64,000 nucleotides of DNA from Gordoniibacillus kamchatkensis (GTDB lineage: Bacteria > Bacillota > Bacilli > Paenibacillales > NBRC-103111): assembly GCF_000829455.1 (NCBI RefSeq), contig NZ_JXAK01000017.1, positions 1 to 64,000 of the forward strand, given 5' to 3'. A model generated the notes under the pieces. It was not told the origin of the DNA. It ran no database searches and saw nothing but the letters and a program-made list of their open reading frames with translations. The stretch's first letter is position 1. Each line of letters begins with the position of its first letter. A program made the position numbers and the translations under genes. Of this stretch, positions 53,891 through 61,728 are shown piece by piece.

Positions 53891-54926
53891 TCACCCTTTC
53901 TTATCGGAGTTTCGGCCCTGCACATAGGCGGCGTCGAACAGGAACAGCCGCATGAGCAGCCACAAGGACGGGACGAGCAGCAGCAAACCGAGCACGAATG
54001 CGGCTACGAGCGCCATCGCCATCGCGTCGTTCGTAAAATTTTGATAAACGGTAACGTACGGATACAAAATATAGGGAAGATGCGATGCGCCGTAGCCGAA
54101 AAAGGCGAAGCCGAACTGCAGCATCACGAGCAGGAAAGCGAGGCCGTAGCGGCGGCGCCGCCATACGCACCAGACGGCGGCAACAAAGCAGGCGAACGAG
54201 CAAATAAACATCCAGGACAAGCCCAGCATCGCCTCAAAATGCGCCGGGTTATGCTTGTCGATGGCGAAAAAAAACGAGCAGCGAGCATAGGATCGTCGGC
54301 ATGCTCCAGCCGAGCGCATACGTTCGCACCACTTCGAGTGCGGCCTCGTCCTTGGCGCGGTCTGCGTAGTAGGTCAGGAACATTGCCGAAATGTACAGCA
54401 CGCTCACGAGCGCAAGCAGCACGACCGACCACGAATACGGGCTGTGCAGCAGCTTTTGCACGAGGAACACGACCTGATCGCCATCTTTGCGGATAAAGCC
54501 GCCCTCGGATATCGTCAGCACAGTCGAAAGCGCGGCGGGAATGAACAGCCCGCTCGCCCCGTAAAGCAGGGCGTACCATTTGTTGTCTTTCGTGCCGCTG
54601 CCGTAATGGCTGAAGGCGTAATACGAGCCGCGGATAGCGAGCAGCACGATCGCGATGCTGCCGGGGACGAGCAGGGCGGTGCCGTAATAATACGCCGTAT
54701 CCGGAAAAAAACCGACGATGCCGACGATAAAGAAGATAAGAAAGACATTCGTCACTTCCCAGACCGGCGACAAGTAACGTTCGATTAGGCGGTTAATGAT
54801 GTGCTTCTGGCCGGTCAGGACGCTGTAATAGCTGAAAAATCCGGCCCCGAAGTCGATCGAGGCGACGATCAAATAGCCGTACAGGAACGTCCACAGCACT
54901 GTAATGCCGAGCATTTCGTAGCTCAT
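53891..54926 (-). CDS. cydB: cytochrome bd oxidase subunit II, frameshifted at about 54270
   Basis: CydB, about 345 residues after correction, an integral membrane subunit of the bd quinol oxidase. The N-terminal part reads MLGITVLWTFLYGYLIVASIDFGAGFFSYYSVLTGQ, with further segments (TNVFLIFFIVGIVGFFPDTAYYYG, GSIAIVLLAIRGSYYAF, VVLLALVSVLYISAMFLTYYADRA). At 54267-54274 a run of eight A on the plus strand breaks the frame after LLVFF. With seven, it continues AIDKHNPAHFEAMLGLSWMFIC to the stop at 53891. Its ATG overlaps the cydA stop (ATGA). It precedes cydS and belongs to a Rex-controlled operon. Confidence 0.9.
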
Positions 54927-56289
54927 TCGCCGTCCCTCCCGTCCATGCCGCGCGCCTCAAGCTCGGCGACCGCGTCGCTATTTTTGAACAGTTTGCTCAG
55001 CACCTTGACTGACGTAATGCCGAGCACGAGATACAAGGCGCAAAATACGAGCAGCATCGTATCGACGTGCGCCGACGTCGTGGCCCCTTGCGACGTGCGC
55101 ATGTACCCGCGCAATATCCACGGCTGTCGTCCCACCTCCGCGAAAATCCAGCCGAGCTCGATCGCCAGCAGCGCCAGCGGCCCGGACCAGACGATGAGGC
55201 GAAGCAGCCAGCGCGGTGCGGCGGCGGGAGCGGCGGTGCGCCCGGTCAGGTATCGGCGCAGAACGTACAGCCCAGCAACGACCGTCAGGAACACGCCGAT
55301 CGCGACCATGCCGTCGAAGAAATAGTGAACGATGAGCGGCGGCCTCTCGTCAGCCGGGATGTCGTTCAGACCGATCACCGCTGCGTTCGGATCGTCCTTC
55401 GCGAGAATGCTGAGCGCGAACGGGATTTTGAGCCCGTATTTGATTTCGCCTTCGTCCGTCAGGCGCCCCCCAGCACGAGAGGAACTTGCGAGTCCGTCTC
55501 GAAGTGCCATTCCGCCGCCGCCAGCTTCTCCGGCTGATACGCGGCCAAAAACTTGCCGGAGAAATCGCCGATCAGCGCCGTCGCGACGGAAAAGACGAGG
55601 GCGGCGCCCATCGTCAGGCGCAGCGCTTTGCGATAATAGGGATGATCGCGTCTCCGGAGCAGCGAGAACGCGGCGATGGAAGCGAGCAGGAAGGCGCTGG
55701 TCATATAGGCGCTCGCGAGGACGTGCGCCACTTTCGTCGGCGTCGCCGGATTGAGCATGGCGGCCAGCGGCTTGATGTCGACGATGGTACGGCCCTGCAG
55801 CTTGAAGCCTTGCGGCGTGTTCATGAATGCATTCACGATCGTAATGAACAGCGCAGATGCCGACGAGCCGATGACGACCGGGATGACGAGCAGGAAGTGA
55901 GTCGTCTGCTTGCGGAACCGGTCCCAGGTGTATAAGTAAATGCCCAGGAAAATAGCCTCGAAAAAAAACGCGAACGTCTCCATAAACAGCGGCAGCGCGA
56001 TCGCTTGTCCGGCGATCTGCATAAAGCTTGGCCACAGCAGGCTGAGCTGGAGCCCGATCGCCGTCCCGGTCACGACGCCGACGGCGACGGTAATGACGAA
56101 GCCGCGCGCCCAGCGCCGGGCAAGCAGCAAGTAGTGCGGATCTTTGCGGCGAATGCCGGTCCATTCCGCGAGCGCAATAAGCACCGGCACGCCGACGCCG
56201 ATCGTCGCAAAAATAATGTGGAACGCGAGCGTCAGCTCCGTCAGCATGCGGCTGTACAAAACGGGATCATAAGCGGGCACGGGGATCAA
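54923..56289 (-). CDS. cydA: cytochrome bd oxidase subunit I, frameshifted at about 55468
   Basis: CydA, about 455 residues after correction; it carries haems b558, b595 and d and oxidises quinol. The N-terminal region contains LTLAFHIIFATIGVGVPVLIALAEW with the haem-ligand His, RWARGFVITVAVGVVTGTAIGLQLSLLWPSF, and METFAFFFEAIFLGIYLYTWDRF. The frame breaks at VPLVLGG: six C at 55466-55471 on the plus strand where seven are needed. It resumes as RLTDEGEIKYGLKIPFALSILAKDDPNAAVIGLNDIP and ends ...FAEVGRQPWILRGYMRTSQGAT, with the conserved GRQPW. The short Q-loop is the Gram-positive form. It follows a small membrane ORF and a Rex site. Confidence 0.92.
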
Positions 56290-56323
56290 CTCCTTGTCCG
56301 ATCTCGATAAAGTGTATTAATGC

Positions 56324-56476
56324 TTAGTGAAACATATAACGGGACAGCGACAGCAGCATAATGGCTGCGACGGCGATGCAGACGGCGGCGAGCGCCTTTT
56401 CCTGCTTCGTTGACGAATGGCGGGGCTGCCGGCTCGCGCCGGGAGGGCGATTGTTCGGGCGACGGTCCGGATGCAC
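56324..56476 (-). CDS. 50-residue single-pass membrane protein upstream of cydA
   Basis: GTG 56476, preceded by GAGGCAGGTGA, opens a 50-codon ORF ending at 56324, 35 bp before cydA on the same strand. The first half is strongly basic and Pro/Arg/Gln-rich. The second half is one hydrophobic helix (ALAAVCIAVAAIMLLSLS) with a short RYMFH end. It lies after the Rex site and so would be cotranscribed with cydA, cydB and cydS. I do not recognise the family. It could be a bd-oxidase accessory peptide, a leader ORF or a chance frame; strong coding signs are the binding site, length and location. Confidence 0.5.
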   Translation of the reverse strand: MHPDRRPNNRPPGASRQPRHSSTKQEKALAAVCIAVAAIMLLSLSRYMFH

Positions 56477-56531
56477 ATCGATCACCTGCCTCGTTGTTAT
56501 GCTTTGTTTCTGATTCTATTGTACGCCATGG

Positions 56532-56549
56532 TTGTGATTTTTTTCACAA
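56532..56549. promoter_or_regulatory. Rex operator upstream of the cyd operon
   Basis: TTGTGA-N6-TCACAA is a perfect 18-bp palindrome that fits the binding site of the NADH/NAD sensor Rex. It lies 55 bp before the small ORF and 240 bp before cydA. A TACAAT-like -10 on the minus strand (56518-56523) follows. Rex represses cydAB at low NADH in Gram-positive bacteria, so redox control is likely. Confidence 0.8.
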
Positions 56550-56708
56550 CATTTGTGAGCAAGTGATGACAGAATTTGGGCGGAATTGTGGAGGGGGCGG
56601 TCTCTTTAGCATTTAAAGTGTTTATAGCAAATTTTACACTACATATGAGCCGCGTTCTTTTCAAATTCTAAACGCAAATTAACAAAATGATTTCAAAGGA
56701 GAGTTTAC

Positions 56709-57290
56709 ATGGAACGAATTTTAACGAGATTGTTGACGATTGCTTGTGTAGCCTCCGTACCATTCGTATTTCAACGTAAAAATTTATTATTGCATTTAAC
56801 CATCTTCTTTGCAAAAGGCGTTTTATCCACCTGTCTTGATTCTCATTGTATAAAATCAAAAAGAATCGAATATCCGGTCAGACCGTTTCCAAAAGTGTTC
56901 GACACCAATATTTTATACGATTTATTCATGTATCCACTTTTAAGTGTCATATGGGTTCGATGGTCCATCAATGATAATTTAAAAACCACTCTTCTAAAAA
57001 GTTTAGTTTTCAGCGTTCCGATGTCAATTGCTCAAGCGATAATGGAAAAAACAACAAACCTATTTTCTTGGAAAAGATGGTCAATTTGGCATACTTTCGT
57101 TTCCATCAATTTCACGTTATTTGCTATAAGAGGTATGGTATGGGTAGTAGAGAATATTATAGGAAATAATAAACATACAAATAAAAATGATGTTATTCAA
57201 CAAAAAGCGATAGATAGAGATGAAGAATTCCGATTTCCGTTTCATGAATCGCCCAAAAAGCATCTTGAATTAGAAAACTCTATGCATTAA
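56709..57290 (+). CDS. CBO0543-family membrane protein
   Basis: Membrane protein of 193 residues, resembling the CBO0543 family of unknown function found in spore-forming Firmicutes. Features include LTIFFAKGVLSTCLDSHCIKSKRIEYPVRPFPKVFDTNILYDLFMYPLLSVIWVRWS, with hydrophobic segments throughout the first 150 residues, and a polar Lys/Glu-rich C-terminal tail. AAAGGAGAG lies just before ATG 56709. The DNA is about two-thirds A+T, against a G+C-rich background, and forms an AT-rich islet with the next gene. Transfer or a special expression class (for example sporulation) is possible. No mobility gene is near. Confidence 0.75.
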   Translation: MERILTRLLTIACVASVPFVFQRKNLLLHLTIFFAKGVLSTCLDSHCIKSKRIEYPVRPFPKVFDTNILYDLFMYPLLSVIWVRWSINDNLKTTLLKSLVFSVPMSIAQAIMEKTTNLFSWKRWSIWHTFVSINFTLFAIRGMVWVVENIIGNNKHTNKNDVIQQKAIDRDEEFRFPFHESPKKHLELENSMH

Positions 57291-57305
57291 CAGCACGAGC
57301 TGCTT

Positions 57306-57770
57306 ATGGATACGCACAAAAAAGTTGAAAAGTTATTGTGGAGCATAGCTCTTCCCGGATTCGGGCAATTTTTGAACAAAAAATATATTAAAGGTATTAC
57401 CTTAATTCTTTTGGAATTTATTATTAACACCCAGGCTCATTTAAATGTAATCATCATTTACAGTTTCAAAGGAGATATCGCCCGAGCGATTGAGACAACG
57501 AATTATCATTGGCTTATGTTTTATCCTTGTTTGTATATGTTTGGTATGTGGGATGCTTATAAAGATGGGGGAAATACGAAACGATACGAGTATCTCCCCT
57601 TTGTAATGGGGGCTTTTCTGGCAACAGTTGGTTTAATTTATTCTTCTGATTTGAGACTTTTTGGCATTTTACTTGGCCCAGTTTGGCTAACCATGCTTTT
57701 TGCTTTTTTTGGTGTAGGAGCGGGGATCGTGATTTTTACATTTTTGCAAAAAAGCGATGCAAACGGGTAG
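57306..57770 (+). CDS. small integral membrane protein, function unknown
   Basis: Membrane protein of 154 residues that I do not assign. The N-terminus KVEKLLWSIALPGFGQFLNKKYIKGITLILLEFI resembles the start of TM2/DUF5683-like proteins, where a GxGQxLNxxYxKG turn links two helices. Later segments are WLMFYPCLYMFGMWDAYKDGG, YLPFVMGAFLATVGLIY and GILLGPVWLTMLFAFFGVGAGIVIFTFL. It starts 16 bp after the CBO0543-type gene with only a weak binding site, so coupled translation is likely. It shares the AT-rich composition of that gene and ends in a terminator hairpin. Confidence 0.7.
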   Translation: MDTHKKVEKLLWSIALPGFGQFLNKKYIKGITLILLEFIINTQAHLNVIIIYSFKGDIARAIETTNYHWLMFYPCLYMFGMWDAYKDGGNTKRYEYLPFVMGAFLATVGLIYSSDLRLFGILLGPVWLTMLFAFFGVGAGIVIFTFLQKSDANG

Positions 57771-57794
57771 CGGTTCTGTAGAGCCGCTCTTTTG
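57769..57794 (+). terminator. terminator of the AT-rich gene pair
   Basis: AGCGGTTC (57769-57776) pairs with GAGCCGCT (57781-57788) around TGTA, with a CTCTTTTG tail. The stem starts in the stop codon of the membrane-protein gene. Confidence 0.65.
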
Positions 57795-57894
57795 TTTATT
57801 TGTCTGATAAGCGTCGTTTTCCTGAAACGCTATTCTTATATGGTCCCATTTCACCAGCGGGACGTGGATTGCCTCTTTTTTCTTAATAACAAGT

Positions 57895-58025
57895 GAAGCC
57901 TTTTATAGTGGCGCTTCCTTTTTGAATATCCGCATACCGAAAAAGCTCTTACACTTCAGCTTCAGTGGGTTCCCCCATTGATGTTCTTCCCGCCGTGTTT
58001 AATTGCCCACAATTATAAAATTGTG
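57895..58025. other. structured part of the 438-bp gap before the third YesM kinase
   Basis: GAAGC (57895-57899) and GCTTC (57913-57917) with a CTTTTT tail make a weak second terminator. CACAATT-ATAA-AATTGTG at 58008-58025 is a perfect palindrome, operator-like. No coding frame with a binding site is seen between 57771 and 58208. Confidence 0.4.
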
Positions 58026-58046
58026 CCCCGATATCTCTCTGAATGA

Positions 58047-58077
58047 TTGACCCCGCCGGCACACTTTCCCTTATACT
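58047..58077 (+). promoter_or_regulatory. promoter of the YesM/YesN/GH31 operon
   Basis: TTGACC (58047-58052) and TATACT (58072-58077) with a spacing of 19 bp precede the kinase start by about 130 bp. Confidence 0.45.
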
Positions 58078-58208
58078 GACATTAACAAGAAGCGGGACGT
58101 AAAGAGATGCGAGCCCAAAGTTAATATCGGCGAGTCGCCGTGGTCAAAAAGGTGGAGGTATACTGTGGACAAGACGGACATTACATCAGCCGGGAGGGCG
58201 AGCAACGA

Positions 58209-59959
58209 TTGAGAAAACGGTTGGACTTGAAAGCCCTTTCCATCTATCCGAAGTTGGTTATTTCCTTTTTGCTGGTAATCGTCCCGATTTACGGAGTAAG
58301 CCTGATGATGAACCAGTCGGGGAAACAGTTTGTTGAGGACAAACTCTCGGAGGCACTGCAGTCGCAGATCCACTTCTATTTGTCCTCGCTGGAAACGGAA
58401 ATATCGCGTCTGATCGTACTTAAGGCGGAATACGTTCACGATGACGATTTTCAGCGGCTCGGTACGGCGTTTGATCTGATGGGCGACTACGAGCGCATTC
58501 AGGCGATTCTCAGCGTCAAGAACAAGCTGTTTCTTCTAGGCAGTTCGACACCCTTCGTGGAAAACGTAAAAGTATTTTTTCCGACTCTTTCCCGAAGCGT
58601 GAACGCTAATGACCTCAGCGACAATATTCCGAAAGAGGAGGTACAGGCGCTTCTCGAGCCCGCTAATTTGAAATCTGCAATATTCAGCTATCAAGGGCGT
58701 CTCATAATGAGCGAGCTGTATCCGAAAACCGCTTACAACAATCATTTGCCGATTATGGCGCTGGAGATCGAATTGTCGGAAAGTCGGCTGAAGAGCACGC
58801 TGTCGGAAATTGTCAAACATGAGCAGGGCGGGGCCGCGCTGCTCAATTCGAGGGAGCACTGGTCCGTTGCGGCCGGAAACACCGATGGCGTTCTGCAGGA
58901 TTTCTCAGGCTGGATCGGGAGAGAAAAGAAGCAGGGACGCCGTTTGCCGGGAAGACCAACGTCAATGTACAGGGACGGTCGTATTTTATCGCGTACGAAT
59001 ATTCCAAAGTTCTGGATGCGACGCTTGCCGTCGACGTCCCGATCGAACAGATGCTGTCGCCGCTAACGAAATATCGCGATTGGCTGTGGCTGTTGTCTGT
59101 CACTTCACTCGTCCTGATCGCCATTTTTTCGTACGGGATTTTCCTGCTTATCCATAAGCCGCTGCGAAATCTGGTCGGGGCCTTCCGCAAAGTGGAGAAA
59201 GGGGAACTCGGGATTGCGGTGCATTACCGGCACTCGGACGAGTTCCGTTATTTGTACAGGCAATTCAACCTGATGGTGGAGCGGCTGCGAATCTTGATTC
59301 AGGAAGTGTACGAACAGCAAATCCGATCTCAACGAGCGGAGCTCAAGCAGCTGCAGGCCCAGATCAATCCCCACTTCCTTTACAACAGCTTCTTTATTTT
59401 AAAGGGGCTGGTGCGCAGGGGAGAGGAAGGATTGTCGCTGAAGATGTTAGACAATTTGGGAGAATACTTCAAATTCATTACCAGAAGCGGTTCGGAGCAG
59501 GTGCCGCTGGAAACGGAAGTCAGACACGCCGTATCTTATTTGGAAATTCAGAACCTGCGGTTTTCCGGTGCGATCGACGTTATTTGGGACGAGCTTCCCG
59601 AAGCATGGCATTCTGTACCGGTGCCCCGGTTAATTGTTCAGCCGCTCGTTGAGAACGCCTACCGGCACGGCCTGGAGGAGAAAGCGAACGAGGGCAGGCT
59701 GGAAATCAGGTTTCGGGTGGTGGATAACCAATTGACCGTCCTGATCGACGATAATGGCGAGCAGCTGCGGGACGAGCAGATCGAACGCCTGTCGCAGCAG
59801 TTGCGCGAGGCTGGCGACGTGAAGGAAACAACGGGTATCCTGAACGTCCACAGGCGGCTGCAGCTTACGTTCGGACCGGAATTCGGACTGAGGGTGGCCC
59901 GGAGCGAGTTAGGCGGACTTCAGGTGCAAATGGCGATTCCATACCGAAAGGATGAGTAG
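58209..59959 (+). CDS. YesM-family sensor histidine kinase, frameshifted at about 58925
   Basis: Third YesM-type kinase, about 583 residues after correction. Membrane segment LVISFLLVIVPIYGVSLMM near the start, sensing region of about 240 residues, second segment (LWLLSVTSLVLIAIFSYGIFLLI), HAMP, phosphorylated His in QINPHFLYNSFFILKGL, and ATPase domain (ENAYRHGLEE, DDNGEQL). The first frame runs into RRLPGRPTSM and stops at 59066. The true path changes frame between about 58917 and 58935, giving AGTPFAGKTNVNVQGRSYFIAYEYSKVLDATLAVDVPIEQM; one base is missing. TTG 58209 with GGGAGGGCG upstream is preferred to GTG 58140. Confidence 0.85.
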
Positions 59960-59960
59960 C

Positions 59961-61637
59961 ATGTATCGGCTGCTGATCGTGGACAACGAAAGGCTTATCG
60001 TAGAAAATCTGGTCGATTTATTCGTCAAGGCTGAGGAGCTGCAGCTCGAAGTGTACGGCGCGTATTCCGCGCAGGAGGCGCTGGAGCTGATGGATCAAAC
60101 CCAGATCGACATCGTTCTGTCGGATATCCGCATGCCGGTGATGGGCGGGCTCGAACTGCAGCGGGAAATCATCGCGAGATGGCCGAAATGCAAGGTGATT
60201 TTTTTATCCGGTTACGACGATTTCGAATACGCACAGCAGGCGCTTCGCAATAACAGCGTGGACTATTTGCTTAAAACCGAGGGGGAGCAGACTGTGCTGC
60301 TGGCGGTGAAGAAAGCAGCCGCGCAGCTGAAGGAAGCATTGGAGGCGGACCGTCTGATCGAACGGGCGAGGGTGCAGCTGGAGGCGGCGAAGCCTGTCTT
60401 GAGAAGGGAGTACGTGTGGTCTCTGCTGCAGGGCGACTCAGCTTTGCTTAAAAAAGCAAGGCAAGCATTCCAGGAGTTGGAGTTGCCGCTCTCCAGCCAG
60501 GAGAGAGTGCTGCTCGCCGTTGGCCGCGTGGACGATTGGCGGGACGATTACAGCGATGCCGACAGGGAATTAATGCTGTATGCCATACAGAACATTGCGG
60601 AGGAATATGTAAGCGCGTTTGCGCACTCCTTCTCGCTCGTCTTCGATAAGAACAAGATCGTCTGGATGCTTCAGCCGCTCAAGACGCAGGGCGGACCGGC
60701 TCCATCGAGAACCGCACCTTGGGCGAAAACGGCAGAGTTTCTGCAAGGGGCGGCTGAGCGAATCCGGCTATCCTGCAAGGAACTGTTGGGGCTCAAGCTG
60801 TCGTTTACTCTGGCCGGCGATGCGAAGGATTGGGCGGCTGCAGCCGAGCAGTTCGAAAAATTGAAGCTGATGCTGAACTGCGGCCTCGGACTCGGTCAGG
60901 AGACCGTTCTGGTCGACAAGGGCCTGCCGGAACAGGCGGTGCCGCAAGGCTACAAGCACGAGGTACGTACGGAGCTGAGAAGGTTCGAATCGCTTGCCGC
61001 TCTTCTTGAGAACGGCCAGAGGTACCACTTTTTCAACGAGTATTCGCGGCTGATTTCACTCGTCGGCGAAGGCCCGGCTCAAGATGGGCATCTGAAGATG
61101 GAGATCGCGGTAACGCTCGCCTCCATTTTTCTCGCTTACATCAATCGCTGGGGGCTTCAGACCGAAATCGGCGACCGCCATGACCTGAGCCGCCTGATCC
61201 GTTTCGACCGCCATGCATCGTGGAAGGAAACGGTGGATTACTATGCCCGGCTGGCGGAATCGCTGTTCGACATCAAGTGGAACGGACGCATTCATCAGGA
61301 GAACGACGTGGTCAGGCATATCCAAAGGTATGTGGAGCAAAATTTGGCAGGCGACGTTTCGCTGACCCGGATCGGCGAGGTCGTTGGCCTGAATCCGTAT
61401 TATCTCTCCAGATTATATAAGCAGCTGACAAGCGAAGGATTGTCGGAATACGTGACGAATGTCCGGCTGACGAAAGCGAAGGAATTGCTCGCGCAAAACG
61501 TTCTGAAGATTAGCGACGTTTCCCGATCTGTCGGCTTTGCGTCCGAGCAGTCCTTTTACCGCTTTTTCAAGAAAGCGACGGGGCAGACGCCGCAAGAATA
61601 TCGGGAGTCAGCGGAGAATGTCAAAAAGAGCGAATGA
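59961..61637 (+). CDS. YesN-type response regulator, AraC DNA-binding domain
   Basis: Response regulator of 558 residues. The receiver domain starts MYRLLIVDNERLIVENLVDLF, with Asn9 where most relatives have a second acidic residue, and the phosphoacceptor is Asp55 in IVLSDIRMPVMGG. The C-terminal AraC domain reads DVSLTRIGEVVGLNPYYLSRLYKQLTS and KISDVSRSVGFASEQSFYRFFKKATGQTPQEYRES. ATG 59961 follows the kinase TAG by one base, with AAAGGATGAG upstream. The GH31 glycosidase gene lies 91 bp further on and is its probable target. Confidence 0.92.
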   Translation: MYRLLIVDNERLIVENLVDLFVKAEELQLEVYGAYSAQEALELMDQTQIDIVLSDIRMPVMGGLELQREIIARWPKCKVIFLSGYDDFEYAQQALRNNSVDYLLKTEGEQTVLLAVKKAAAQLKEALEADRLIERARVQLEAAKPVLRREYVWSLLQGDSALLKKARQAFQELELPLSSQERVLLAVGRVDDWRDDYSDADRELMLYAIQNIAEEYVSAFAHSFSLVFDKNKIVWMLQPLKTQGGPAPSRTAPWAKTAEFLQGAAERIRLSCKELLGLKLSFTLAGDAKDWAAAAEQFEKLKLMLNCGLGLGQETVLVDKGLPEQAVPQGYKHEVRTELRRFESLAALLENGQRYHFFNEYSRLISLVGEGPAQDGHLKMEIAVTLASIFLAYINRWGLQTEIGDRHDLSRLIRFDRHASWKETVDYYARLAESLFDIKWNGRIHQENDVVRHIQRYVEQNLAGDVSLTRIGEVVGLNPYYLSRLYKQLTSEGLSEYVTNVRLTKAKELLAQNVLKISDVSRSVGFASEQSFYRFFKKATGQTPQEYRESAENVKKSE

Positions 61638-61728
61638 AAGATGGAAAACGGCGAGTAGTTGCGGCAATCCGGACAAACGTATAATCGAGTCGAGAGCTGA
61701 AGATCGGCAAAACGAAAAGAGGTTGCTT

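Noticed and set aside
41734-58935. Programmed ribosomal frameshifting as the cause of the split genes
   Set aside because: The sites share no slippery heptamer with a downstream structure, and they affect unrelated housekeeping genes.
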